A stretch of 64,000 nt of DNA from Thioclava sediminum (GCF_002020355.1 NZ_MPZV01000001.1:1302001-1366000), one strand, 5' to 3'; numbered from the stretch's first letter, positions 9,168 to 16,962 are shown. Notes: generated from the letters alone by a model not told the origin. A program made the numbers and translations.

Positions 9168-9199
9168 GTTCAGCAGCCCCGCACAGGAGCCTCCGCATT

Positions 9200-9574
9200 A
9201 TGCAACAGACCGATCCCCCGCTGCCCGTCGCCGATGTGTTCAACGCCGACTGCCCCTCGCGCATGATCCTGTCGCATGTCAGTTCGCGCTGGGGCGGGCT
9301 GGTTCTGGTCGCGCTGCGCGACGGGCGGCTGCGCTTTTCCGAGTTGCGTCGCAGGATCGGCGGCATTTCCGAGCGGATGCTGGCCCAGACCTTGCAGGTG
9401 CTCGAAGCGGATGGGCTGATCTCGCGGCGCGATCATGGCGAGGTGCCGCCGCGCGTGGACTATTGCCTGACCGAGGCAGGAGAGGCGATCGCGATCCGCT
9501 ATTTCGAGCTTGCGCATTGGATCGAGGCGAACCTGGGCCGACTTGGCACGCAGCCTGCACAGTCTGGCGGCTGA
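9200..9574 (+). CDS. HxlR family winged-helix transcriptional regulator
   Basis: 124 aa. Core signature CPSRMILSHVSSRWGGLVLVALRDGRLRFSELRRRIGGISERMLAQTLQVLEADGLISR is the HxlR winged helix, with an N-terminal Cys (Cys19 of DCPSR) at the position of the redox/electrophile-sensing Cys of related proteins. The frame is open far upstream, but the ATG at 9200 has AGGAG upstream and gives the family length. Likely represses the divergent quinone reductase gene and itself. Its TGA directly abuts, tail to tail, the stop of the phosphatase gene. Confidence 0.93.
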   Translation: MQQTDPPLPVADVFNADCPSRMILSHVSSRWGGLVLVALRDGRLRFSELRRRIGGISERMLAQTLQVLEADGLISRRDHGEVPPRVDYCLTEAGEAIAIRYFELAHWIEANLGRLGTQPAQSGG

Positions 9575-10027
9575 TCAGACGGTCGGCTCTCCGAAACGTT
9601 CGATGAGATGGCGGCGGATCTGGTCGCGGGTGTCGCGATAGGCGGCAAGCTTGGCCTCGCGCGTCTCGCCGATCCCGGTCGGATCGAGGATCGGCCAATA
9701 TTCCACGTCGAGATGAAAGAACCGCGTCAGCTCCAGCGCCTGACGCTGCGAGGCTGGCGACAGCGCGATCACCAAATCGAAGGCCGACAGATCGTCGCCC
9801 CATTCCTGCAATTCGGTGAAAGACCGCGCGCGGTGACGCTCCAGATTGACACCGATCTCGGCCATCACCGCGATAGTGAAGCCGTCGATCTCCAGATCGG
9901 CCTTCACGCCCACCGACTGCACGTAGCATTCGGTGCCGTAGAATTTCTTCATCATCCCCTCGGCCATCGGGGAGCGCGTGGAATTATGATCGCACGCAAA
10001 AAGAACGGAGTTGGGGATCTCGCCCAT
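9575..10027 (-). CDS. Low-molecular-weight phosphatase family protein (LMW-PTP/ArsC-like)
   Basis: 150 aa. P-loop Cys12-x5-Arg18 in LFACDHNSTRSPMAEGMM, and the general-acid aspartate in ILDPTG near residue 116. The fold is shared by protein tyrosine phosphatases and thioredoxin-type arsenate reductases. No ars genes are near, and its link to hisD-UPF0262 (and usually infA) is conserved in alphaproteobacteria, so a housekeeping phosphatase role is more likely than arsenic resistance. Start at the ATG 4 bases after the UPF0262 stop. Confidence 0.88.
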   Translation of the reverse strand: MGEIPNSVLFACDHNSTRSPMAEGMMKKFYGTECYVQSVGVKADLEIDGFTIAVMAEIGVNLERHRARSFTELQEWGDDLSAFDLVIALSPASQRQALELTRFFHLDVEYWPILDPTGIGETREAKLAAYRDTRDQIRRHLIERFGEPTV

Positions 10028-10031
10028 CCGT

Positions 10032-10508
10032 TTACCTCGGGGCGAGAACGGCAACGAGGGTGAAGAGGCGCCGCGCCGTGTCGATGTCGATCTCGGCCTT
10101 GCCTTCAAGGCGTTCCTGCAGAATGCGCGCGCCTTCGTTATGGATACCGCGCCGGGCCATGTCGATCGCCTCGATCTGGCTGGGCGGCAGTTTCTTGACC
10201 GCCTCGAAATAGCTCTCGCAGATCTGGAAATAATCCTTCACCGCCTGCCGGAACGGGCCGAAGGACAGATGGAACTCCGCCACTTTCGCTCCGCTCTCGG
10301 TTTCGGTGTCGAAAACCAGCCGCCGGTCGCGCACGCCAAGCGTCAGCGCGAACGGCCCTTCGGGTGCAGGTTGCCCGTCGCGGCCCGGAATATTGAAGCT
10401 GTTATCCTCGAGCAGATCGTAGATCGCGACCTTGCGTTCCTGCTCGATTTCAGGCGACGGCGCGGGCAGCCCGCCCGTGTCCAGCTGGATATGCGAAATC
10501 CGGGCCAT
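10032..10508 (-). CDS. UPF0262 family protein
   Basis: 158 aa, cytosolic. Matches the UPF0262 pattern: RISHIQLD at the N-terminus, ERKVAIYDLLEDNSF, GPFALTLGVRDRRLVFD and a central LSFGPFRQAVKDYFQICESYFEAVKKLPPSQIEAIDMARRGIHNEGARIL. Function is unknown. The ATG at 10508 overlaps the hisD stop (TGATG); a GTG one codon earlier is an alternative. Its fixed position between hisD and the LMW phosphatase is typical of alphaproteobacteria. Confidence 0.92.
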   Translation of the reverse strand: MARISHIQLDTGGLPAPSPEIEQERKVAIYDLLEDNSFNIPGRDGQPAPEGPFALTLGVRDRRLVFDTETESGAKVAEFHLSFGPFRQAVKDYFQICESYFEAVKKLPPSQIEAIDMARRGIHNEGARILQERLEGKAEIDIDTARRLFTLVAVLAPR

Positions 10509-11821
10509 CACCCCTCCCCTTCGTCATTGAGCGCATCGAGCCGCGCACGCACCGACAGCCCATGCGCCTCTAGGCTTTCCGATTTCGCCAGAACCTCGGC
10601 CGAAGGGCCGATCGCCTTCAGCGCGCCGGGCGTCATCTTCGCCAGCGTCGTGCGCTTGATGAAATCCATCACCGAGAGGCCCGAGGAGAACCGTGCCGAG
10701 CGCGCCGTAGGCAGAACGTGGTTCGGCCCGCCAATATAGTCGCCGATCGCTTCGGGCGTGTAGGCGCCAAGGAAGATCGCGCCCGCATGGGTGATCGCCT
10801 CCGCCAACCAGTCGGGATCGGCGACGCAAAGCTCCAGATGCTCGGGGGCGACCCTGTTCGACAGCTCGGCCGCCTCCATCAGATCGCGCGCGACGATCAC
10901 CGCCCCGAAGTCGCGCCAGCTCGCACCTGCAATCGCACGGCGCTCCAGCGTCTCGAGGCGCTTCTCGACTGCTGCTACCACCGCCTTGCCGAAAGCCTCG
11001 TCGGTGGTGATCAGGATCGCCTGCGCGCTCTCGTCATGCTCGGCCTGGCTCATCAAGTCGAGCGCGATCCAGTCCGGGTCGCCCGTGCCATCCGCAATCA
11101 CGAGGATTTCCGACGGGCCCGCAATCATGTCGATGCCGACGCGCCCGAAGACCCGCCGCTTGGCCGCCGCCACGAAAGCGTTGCCCGGCCCGGTGATCTT
11201 GTCGACCGCCGTGATCGTCTCGGTCCCGTAGGCCATCGCGGCAATCGCCTGCGCGCCCCCCATCCGATAGACCGTATCGACGCCCGCCAATTGCGCGGCC
11301 AGCAACACCAGCGGGTTCACCGCCCCGCCCGGCGTCGGACAGGCCACGACCAGACGCTCCACACCCGCGACCTTCGCCGGGATCGCATTCATCAGCACCG
11401 AAGAGGGATAGCTCGCCAGCCCGCCCGGAACATAGAGCCCTGCGGCGGAAACCGGCCCCCAGCGCCAGCCAAGTTCCGCCCCGCTCGCGTCGATCCAACG
11501 CGCGTCATGCGGCATCTGGCGCTCGTGATAGGCGCGGATGCGCTCGGCCGCCAGTTCCAGCGCCGCGCGCTCCTCGGCGGGCACTTTCGCGACCTCGGCC
11601 TCGATTTCCTCGGGCGAGAAGGCCAGCGTCTCGGGCGTCAGTTCCAGTCGGTCGAATTTGGCGGTCAGCTCGATCAGCGCCGCATCGCCCCGCTTGCGGA
11701 TATCCGCGATGATCCCGGCCACGACAGCATCCACATCGGGGCTGTCCTCGCGCTTCATCCCCAGAAGTTCGACAAACCGGGCCTCAAAGCCCTCTTCGCG
11801 CGTGTCCAGAAAGTGCGGCAT
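10508..11821 (-). CDS. hisD: Histidinol dehydrogenase
   Basis: 437 aa, normal length. Catalyses the last two steps of histidine synthesis (L-histidinol to L-histidine, NAD- and Zn-dependent). Motifs: AAGLYVPGG, KITGPGNAFVAAAKR, GIDMIAGPSEILVIAD, zinc/substrate residues in DLMSQAEHDESAQ, the catalytic Glu-His in NRVAPEHLEL, and YIGGPNHVLPT. It heads hisD-UPF0262-phosphatase; other his genes are not in the window. Confidence 0.97.
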   Translation of the reverse strand: MPHFLDTREEGFEARFVELLGMKREDSPDVDAVVAGIIADIRKRGDAALIELTAKFDRLELTPETLAFSPEEIEAEVAKVPAEERAALELAAERIRAYHERQMPHDARWIDASGAELGWRWGPVSAAGLYVPGGLASYPSSVLMNAIPAKVAGVERLVVACPTPGGAVNPLVLLAAQLAGVDTVYRMGGAQAIAAMAYGTETITAVDKITGPGNAFVAAAKRRVFGRVGIDMIAGPSEILVIADGTGDPDWIALDLMSQAEHDESAQAILITTDEAFGKAVVAAVEKRLETLERRAIAGASWRDFGAVIVARDLMEAAELSNRVAPEHLELCVADPDWLAEAITHAGAIFLGAYTPEAIGDYIGGPNHVLPTARSARFSSGLSVMDFIKRTTLAKMTPGALKAIGPSAEVLAKSESLEAHGLSVRARLDALNDEGEG

Positions 11822-11910
11822 CGACAGTCTCCTATTCCGCTCTTCGGATTAGAGACTCCCGCCCTGCCCCGCAAGCACGACACTGCCCCCAAGGGCAATT
11901 CCACTTCGAC

Positions 11911-11940
11911 TTGGCGTAAATATCCCCGCCGGAGGCATCC
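11911..11940. repeat. Intergenic AAATATCCC element, copy A
   Basis: Core AAATATCCC at 11918-11926 followed by a short GC-rich stretch (CCGCCGGAGG), in the gap between the DUF2948 3' end and hisD. A small hairpin (11884-11888 with 11993-style GGGCA at 11893-11897) lies close by. Two further copies of the core occur at about 27043 and 42090, both intergenic. Confidence 0.45.
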
Positions 11941-11958
11941 CCCGCAGCAAAACGCGGC

Positions 11959-12438
11959 TTACTCGGGATGATGCGGCACCTTGCCGGAGGGCGCACGATA
12001 GGGACGTTCGACGTCGCGCAGATCGACATCGAGACATTCGACATCGGCTGCCAGCGCGCCGTCGCCCGCCAGCGTCAGGGTCACGCGACCCGCGCCGTCT
12101 TCGGTCTCTTCAAAGGTGATATCGAGGATCGAGAGCACCACGTCGCGATCCGAACGATCGATCCCCATGCTCGCCACATGGGTGACATCCGAGATCACCA
12201 GCAGCGACCGCACGCGCTCATAGGGGCGCTTCTCGGCCTCGGCCTGCGCCTTGTCTTCCCAGCGGAAGCGGTTGATCAGCAGCGCGAGACGACGGGATTT
12301 CGCCTCCCAGGCAATCTCGGTGATCGGGAGCACGGCGTCCTGCACCAGCGCCGCGATCACGGGAAGATCGTCGCGGGTCTCGGCGCGCAGCGCGATCGCG
12401 CCTTCGCCACCATCTTCGAATTTCGCATCACGGGTCAT
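11959..12438 (-). CDS. DUF2948 family protein
   Basis: 159 aa, cytosolic. Family-like motifs are ALVQDAVLPITEIAWEAKSRRLALLINRFRWED near the N-terminus and LSILDITFEETEDGAGRVTLTLAGDGALAADVECLDVDLRDVERPYRAPSGKVPHHP at the C-terminus. No catalytic motif is evident and the function is unknown. Found between murA and hisD in many alphaproteobacteria, as here. Confidence 0.9.
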   Translation of the reverse strand: MTRDAKFEDGGEGAIALRAETRDDLPVIAALVQDAVLPITEIAWEAKSRRLALLINRFRWEDKAQAEAEKRPYERVRSLLVISDVTHVASMGIDRSDRDVVLSILDITFEETEDGAGRVTLTLAGDGALAADVECLDVDLRDVERPYRAPSGKVPHHPE

Positions 12439-12489
12439 TGGGTCACCTCTGCATTCGATATGGGGAAGACGGCGGGAATTGCCAGCCGA

Positions 12490-13758
12490 TCAACTCGCTT
12501 TCACGCGCTCGATATGCGCACCGACGCCCGCCAGTTTCTCCTCGACGCGCTCGTAGCCACGATCGAGGTGATAGACACGGCTGACGACGGTCTCACCCTC
12601 AGCGGCCAGCCCTGCAAGGATCAGCGACACGGAGGCCCGCAGATCGGTCGCCATCACGGGCGCCCCTTTGAGCTTCTCGACGCCGTGGACCGTCGCATGA
12701 CCGCCATGGACGTCTATATTCGCGCCCATCCGCACCAGTTCGGGCGCGTGCATGAAGCGATTCTCGAAAATCTTCTCTTCCAGAACGCTGGTGCCCTCGG
12801 CGGTGCAAAGAAGCGCCATCATCTGCGCCTGAAGATCGGTCGGGAAGCCGGGGAACGGCTCGGTCGTCACGTCGACCGCGCGGATGCGGCCATTCTTGCG
12901 CGCCACCTTGAGGCCGGCATGGGTCTGCTCGACCGAGATGCCCGCCGCGTCGAGCTTCTCGCAGAAGCTCTCCAGCAGATCGATTCGACCGCCCAGGCAC
13001 TCCACCTCGCCGCCGCAGATCGCGGGTGCGAGCATATAGGTGCCGAGCTCGATCCGGTCGGCGACCACCGGGTGAGTCGCGCCGTGCAGACGGTCCTTGC
13101 CCTCGATCACGATCTCGGAGGTGCCGTCGCCCTCGATCTGCGCGCCCATCGCACGCAGGCATTTCGCCAGATCGACGATTTCCGGCTCGCGGGCTGCGTT
13201 CTTCAGCACCGAGGTGCCCTTCGCCAGCGAAGCCGCCATCAGGAAGTTCTCGGTCGCGCCAACGGAAGCGAAGCGCATTTCGTGGGTGGCGCCTTTCAGC
13301 CCGCCCTTCGCTTCGGCATGCAGATAGCCATCCTTCAGTTCGATCTCTGCCCCGAGAGCCGCGAGCGCATCGACATGGATATCCATCGGGCGCGCGCCGA
13401 TCGCACAGCCGCCCGGCAGCGACACGACCGCATGGCCCAAGCGCGCCAGCAGCGGCCCGAGCACCAGATTCGAGGCGCGCATCTTGCGCACGATTTCATA
13501 ATCCGCGACCGGGTTGATCTCGCCGTGACACGAGGTCGCCAGAACCTTGCCCTCCTGCAGCGCGGTCACTTCCGCGCCGAGGCTCGCCAGCAATTCGGTC
13601 ATCGTCCGGATGTCCGACAGGCGCGGCGCGTTGGTCAGGGTCAGCGGCTCATCGCTGAGAAGCGTGGCCGGCATCAGCGCGAGACAGGCGTTTTTCGCCC
13701 CCGCGATCGGGATTTGGCCGGAAAGTGGCCCGTTGCCGCGTACGACGATGCTGTCCAT
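12490..13758 (-). CDS. murA: UDP-N-acetylglucosamine 1-carboxyvinyltransferase
   Basis: 422 aa. First committed step of peptidoglycan synthesis: transfers enolpyruvate from PEP to UDP-GlcNAc in the cytoplasm. Lys22 (GAKNA) and the active-site Cys118 in [11 protein letters not shown] are present; Cys at this position predicts fosfomycin-sensitive chemistry. Normal length. Its ATG lies one base after the TGA of a 56-aa gene, so the two are probably cotranscribed. Confidence 0.98.
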   Translation of the reverse strand: MDSIVVRGNGPLSGQIPIAGAKNACLALMPATLLSDEPLTLTNAPRLSDIRTMTELLASLGAEVTALQEGKVLATSCHGEINPVADYEIVRKMRASNLVLGPLLARLGHAVVSLPGGCAIGARPMDIHVDALAALGAEIELKDGYLHAEAKGGLKGATHEMRFASVGATENFLMAASLAKGTSVLKNAAREPEIVDLAKCLRAMGAQIEGDGTSEIVIEGKDRLHGATHPVVADRIELGTYMLAPAICGGEVECLGGRIDLLESFCEKLDAAGISVEQTHAGLKVARKNGRIRAVDVTTEPFPGFPTDLQAQMMALLCTAEGTSVLEEKIFENRFMHAPELVRMGANIDVHGGHATVHGVEKLKGAPVMATDLRASVSLILAGLAAEGETVVSRVYHLDRGYERVEEKLAGVGAHIERVKAS

Positions 13759-13759
13759 T

Positions 13760-13930
13760 TCAACTGCCCTCAGATTCGTTGTTATTCGGCGGCTTGGATT
13801 CGGATTTGCGGGCGCGCGCCTGCGCCTTGCGCCGCTGCAGATTCGCGCGCAGCGCCTGCGCCCGACGCTCTTCGCGGCTCAATTCCGCATCGCGGGACGT
13901 GCCCGATCCATCTTTCTTTCCGCCTGTCAT
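13760..13930 (-). CDS. 56-aa basic/acidic hypothetical protein upstream of murA
   Basis: Short gene (ATG at 13930, TGA at 13762-13760). The product begins [14 protein letters not shown] and continues with a highly charged helix ([29 protein letters not shown]) and a polar tail ending NNNESEGS. No membrane segment or cysteine. Likely cytosolic and possibly nucleic-acid- or ribosome-binding, which is inference. The stop sits one base before the murA ATG, a strong sign that it is translated. Similar short charged proteins precede murA in related genomes, as far as I recall. Confidence 0.75.
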   Translation of the reverse strand: MTGGKKDGSGTSRDAELSREERRAQALRANLQRRKAQARARKSESKPPNNNESEGS

Positions 13931-13985
13931 GGCGCCTCGTTTAACCCGCCTGTGAAATCCTGTCGAGAGAGAGCAAGATTTACCC

Positions 13986-14014
13986 TTGCACCCCTTCGCG
14001 ATTGCGTCTAAATC
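13986..14014 (+). promoter_or_regulatory. Candidate tRNA-Thr promoter
   Basis: TTGCAC (13986-13991), a 17-base spacer and TAAATC (14009-14014), 34 bases ahead of the mature tRNA 5' end. Spacing and position fit a sigma-70 promoter. Confidence 0.4.
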
Positions 14015-14048
14015 CCCGCCACGGTCGAAGCGACGGACCGAAACCGGC

Positions 14049-14123
<75 letters not shown>

Positions 14124-14425
14124 CTTCCCCTTTTCAATCTCGATAGTCTGGCGTCGACCACGGGTCGCCGACGAATGTGTTGGCCCACCTTCCGTCGATT
14201 GATCAGAGGGACTGTTTCAGAGTCTCTTTCGGTGGGTGACCGTAAAGCCACAGACCCTCGATCGTTCACAAACACCTCTCGAGAGCGCGAGCGCTATTTT
14301 CCCAAGCAACCTTGGCAGCAACACAGTCAATCTAAGGTTTACCATAGGTTGTAGGAAATTCCTCAATTTCGCCACTTACCGACTGCGCGCCAACTTCGGC
14401 TCGCATGGGAAATTAGGGAAAATTA
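14124..14425. other. Non-coding, AT-richer stretch between tRNA-Thr and the Slam locus
   Basis: About 300 bases with no supportable gene; base composition is visibly less GC-rich than flanking core genes. It holds a perfect palindrome (14276-14285, CTCTCGAGAG) running into a small hairpin (14084-like AGCGC/GCGCT at 14284-14295) followed by ATTTT. The last 100 bases presumably contain the promoter of the lipoprotein gene, but I see no convincing -35/-10 pair. I found no duplicate of the tRNA 3' end that would mark an attachment site. Confidence 0.5.
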
Positions 14426-15007
14426 ATGTCTTATAAACTTTCGATTACCGCGACCGCCGTGTGTTTTGCACTTGCAGGCTGCATGGGCAGCGGGGACGGC
14501 AGCAATTCCTACAGCGCAGCTGAGGTGTCGCAGAACCAAGCCACCTACGACAGCCTTGCAACCCGCGTCACCGACGGCGACCTTTTGGTCGCTCAAGATC
14601 CGACCGGTACCGCGAGCCTTACAGGGCAGCTTAAACTTGACCCGGCCAGTGCATCTGACAACCCGGTCGCGGGCCGCTTGGCGATGGACGTTGACTTCGA
14701 CAATAGCAAAGTCACTGGCACCGTGAGCCAATTCGCTGCCTACACGCCGGACTTGAGCGAAAAAATGATGGACCTGAAAGGCTCGCTTTCCGTTAACGGG
14801 ACGATTGATAGCAAGAGCGCAATCGTGGCGAATGCCAACGGGACCGTGAGCGACGATGAAGGCAGCATAACTGCCGATCTTCAGCTGGCCGGCTCTGTCT
14901 ATGACGATAACGGAAAATATGTCGCGCTGGGCGATGTAACCGGCACCGGCGTCAGCCCCGATGGCTCCGAACAACTTACCGGCACATTCTACGCGCAGCA
15001 GCAGTAA
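14426..15007 (+). CDS. Small surface lipoprotein, predicted Slam substrate (TbpB-like beta-barrel domain)
   Basis: 193 aa. Lipoprotein signal peptide with lipobox LAGC (Cys19), then a Ser/Gly linker. The remainder is a single beta-rich domain with alternating patterns such as GRLAMDVDFDNSKVTGTVSQF and LKGSLSVNGTI, and the terminal LTGTFYAQQQ. That resembles the eight-stranded barrel of transferrin-binding-protein-B-like and factor-H-binding-like lipoproteins ('V-D-F-x-N...GT', 'G-x-F-Y'). The next gene is a Slam-type outer-membrane protein, so this is probably its cargo, flipped to the cell surface. Ligand unknown. Much shorter than two-lobed TbpB. Identification of the fold is by motif only. 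Confidence 0.75.
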   Translation: MSYKLSITATAVCFALAGCMGSGDGSNSYSAAEVSQNQATYDSLATRVTDGDLLVAQDPTGTASLTGQLKLDPASASDNPVAGRLAMDVDFDNSKVTGTVSQFAAYTPDLSEKMMDLKGSLSVNGTIDSKSAIVANANGTVSDDEGSITADLQLAGSVYDDNGKYVALGDVTGTGVSPDGSEQLTGTFYAQQQ

Positions 15008-15021
15008 ACTTCGGACATAGG

Positions 15022-15057
15022 CGCTGGGGGCCCAATGGCCTCCAGCGTTTCGATTTT
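15022..15057 (+). terminator. Terminator/attenuator between lipoprotein and Slam genes
   Basis: Eleven-pair stem (15022-15032 with 15037-15047, one G-U pair) with a CAAT loop, followed by TTTCGATTTT. It sits 14 bases after the lipoprotein stop and 17 bases before the Slam ATG. Partial read-through would give more lipoprotein than transporter mRNA. Confidence 0.7.
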
Positions 15058-15074
15058 CCAACGATGAGTTTTTC

Positions 15075-16289
15075 ATGAGCTTTTCTAAAAAGCTGCTGAC
15101 CGCGACGGTGGCTTTTCTTGCGTGTGCCACCCCTCTCTCCGCCGCACCCCAAGAGCACAGCCTCGCGGATTGGACGCAGATCGGCACGCGCCTCAGCGCC
15201 GAGGGCGACACGCTCACCGCGATCACCATTCTCGGGACGATCGCAGCGAAGGCGCCCAGCTACTCGCCGGCGCAAATCGCGCTCGAGCAAAGCCTCGACC
15301 AGATTGGCTCCCCGAAACGCGCGGATCGGGTGTTGCGCTATGTGTCGGATCGCGCGCCAGACCGCGAGCTGGCTTTCAACGCGGCTTTGCGGCGGCTCGA
15401 CCAGTCGCACCCCTGGCGGATCTCGGGGCAGGTCTCGCTTCTGCCGACGAGCAATCTAGGTCACGTCTCCTCGCAGACGGTGTTCGTCACCAAGGCGGGG
15501 CGCTTCCAGATCACGGATGGCGGCCGTGAGAGTTCGGGGTTGGGGCTCGGTGCCAGCGCGAGTGTCGACTATTACATCCACCCCGCGCTCGATTGGCGGC
15601 TTCGGCTGCGCGGCGCGGTCTCGGGTAACTGGTATTCGCCGAAGGAACTGCGCTTCGTGAAGCCGAGCCTTTCGGTGCGCTACGAACGTCTCATCGCAGG
15701 GGCGCCCTGGGGCGCGATCATCGAGGTCGGGCGCAGCTTCTATGCCGCGGCACCGGGGCAGACGCGATCTGATGCGACCGATACGAGCCTCAGTCTCGAC
15801 CGCCACTGGCGACTCGCACATGACGCCAACCTCACGGTCATCGGCTCCGCCACGCAAAGCCGTTTCGAAGAAAAGCGCTACCTTAACGGGCCGCGCTACG
15901 CACTCAATCTGGGCTACGACCGGGCCATTTGGCGAAGGTCGCGCATCGACCTCGGGTTACGGCTCGAGCGCGCGGATGTGCGCAGCGACTATCAAAGCTA
16001 CACGCGCGCGGCCCTGACCGTCGGAGCCAGCCGTCGCCTCACGAAAACGCTGAGCGCGAAGCTCTCCGCGACCGTGGGCGTGCGCGATTTCGATGGCGAC
16101 TTTCCGTTGTTCGGGAAGCCGCGCATGGATCGCGATATCTCCCTCACCGCCTCGGTCGGTCTGGACCGCTTCAAGGTGATGGGCACGACTCCGCAATTAA
16201 GTTGCACCGCGCGCCGCAACCGGTCGAACGTCTCGCTTTACAGCTATCGCTCGCTCGATTGCGGCGTGCATTTCATAAGTCGGTTCTGA
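15075..16289 (+). CDS. Surface lipoprotein assembly modifier (Slam/DUF560-like outer-membrane protein)
   Basis: 404 aa. Signal peptide about residues 1-23 (ends LSAAPQ); a periplasmic alpha-helical TPR-like region about 25-105 (WTQIGTRLSAEGDTLTAITILGTIAAKAP...); then from HPWRISGQVSLLPTSNLG a C-terminal beta-barrel with many aromatic-edged strands, ending in Phe (DCGVHFISRF), the outer-membrane insertion signature. TPR plus 14-strand barrel is the Slam architecture; Slams move specific lipoproteins to the cell surface (type XI secretion). Somewhat shorter than neisserial Slam1 (about 480 aa). Paired with the upstream lipoprotein gene. The 3' end overlaps the convergent LuxR-type gene by 17 bases. 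Confidence 0.82.
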   Translation: MSFSKKLLTATVAFLACATPLSAAPQEHSLADWTQIGTRLSAEGDTLTAITILGTIAAKAPSYSPAQIALEQSLDQIGSPKRADRVLRYVSDRAPDRELAFNAALRRLDQSHPWRISGQVSLLPTSNLGHVSSQTVFVTKAGRFQITDGGRESSGLGLGASASVDYYIHPALDWRLRLRGAVSGNWYSPKELRFVKPSLSVRYERLIAGAPWGAIIEVGRSFYAAAPGQTRSDATDTSLSLDRHWRLAHDANLTVIGSATQSRFEEKRYLNGPRYALNLGYDRAIWRRSRIDLGLRLERADVRSDYQSYTRAALTVGASRRLTKTLSAKLSATVGVRDFDGDFPLFGKPRMDRDISLTASVGLDRFKVMGTTPQLSCTARRNRSNVSLYSYRSLDCGVHFISRF

Positions 16290-16854
16290 GAGGGTATTCT
16301 TCGCAGAGACCCAACTCCACGACCCGTGCGACGACGGCATTGGTCGTGCGAAGGCCGAACTTCTCGCGCAGGTTCCGCAGATGCATATCCACCGTCGAGA
16401 CCGAAAGACCCAATGCGAAGGCGACTTGTTCCCGGCGCTCGCCACGCACGGCGCGGGCGAGAATCTGGCGTTCGCGGCATGTTATGTGTGGCGTATCTTC
16501 TTCCCAAACGGTCTCTGGCGCGTTCAAAAACAAGATACAGCGCGCGCGTCCGGGAGCGAGCGGCAGCAGATTGATCTGTCGCAGGCTCGGCAGGCGCTTG
16601 AGTCGAGGCCGCAGCACGGCGGCTTGCGCCTCCCAACGCGCGGTCGCCGAGAGGACCGGCGCCCTAAGAAGGCGTCCGCCCGGCACCATTGACAGGCTGA
16701 GCGGCTCGCGCGCGGTGATCCCGAGGTCTCGTTTTATGAAGCGCTGCATCGGGATATTGGGGCCGGCGACGACCCCGGATGAAAAAATATCGCAGGCGGC
16801 CTCCAGCGCAGCGCACTGGCTAACCCCTGCGCCGTTTTGAAACGGATAGGTCAT
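16273..16854 (-). CDS. LuxR-type HTH transcriptional regulator
   Basis: 193 aa from the ATG at 16854 (a TTG at 16875 would add 7 residues). The C-terminal domain is a clear LuxR/GerE helix-turn-helix: ITCRERQILARAVRGERREQVAFALGLSVSTVDMHLRNLREKFGLRTTNAVVARVVELGL. The N-terminal ~125 residues show no receiver aspartate or autoinducer-binding pattern that I recognise. It converges on the Slam gene with a 17-base overlap and has an inverted repeat just upstream. A role in controlling the Slam locus is suggested only by position. Confidence 0.85.
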   Translation of the reverse strand: MTYPFQNGAGVSQCAALEAACDIFSSGVVAGPNIPMQRFIKRDLGITAREPLSLSMVPGGRLLRAPVLSATARWEAQAAVLRPRLKRLPSLRQINLLPLAPGRARCILFLNAPETVWEEDTPHITCRERQILARAVRGERREQVAFALGLSVSTVDMHLRNLREKFGLRTTNAVVARVVELGLCEEYPLRTDL

Positions 16855-16863
16855 GAAATCTCT

Positions 16864-16896
16864 GAATGAATACAAGTATCTATATATGATTCATTC
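16864..16896. promoter_or_regulatory. Inverted repeat upstream of the LuxR-type gene
   Basis: Perfect 8-base arms GAATGAAT (16864-16871) and ATTCATTC (16889-16896) with a 17-base AT-rich spacer, starting 10 bases upstream of the ATG. Placement over the expected promoter or leader suggests an operator, perhaps autoregulatory. Confidence 0.45.
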
Positions 16897-16938
16897 GTAG
16901 CCGATTTCTGACTCCGATCACAATCGAATTCACTAATA

Positions 16939-16962
16939 CTCACAAAAAAATATTGTTGTGAG
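16939..16962 (-). terminator. Hairpin downstream of the TRAP/DUF1850 operon
   Basis: CTCACAA (16939-16945) pairs with TTGTGAG (16956-16962) around a 10-base A/T loop, 23 bases past the DUF1850 stop codon. No U-tract follows in the minus-strand reading, so termination is uncertain; it may be a 3' stabiliser or an operator. Confidence 0.35.

Noticed and set aside
9575-10027. Arsenate reductase role for the LMW phosphatase
   Set aside because: No ars genes nearby; the link to hisD and UPF0262 fits a housekeeping phosphatase better.
11968-13944. 658-codon open frame antisense to DUF2948 and murA
   Set aside because: Spans two recognised genes on the other strand and has shadow-frame composition.
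14124-14425. Attachment-site repeat or integrase scar beside tRNA-Thr
   Set aside because: No second copy of the tRNA 3' end and no integrase gene in the window.
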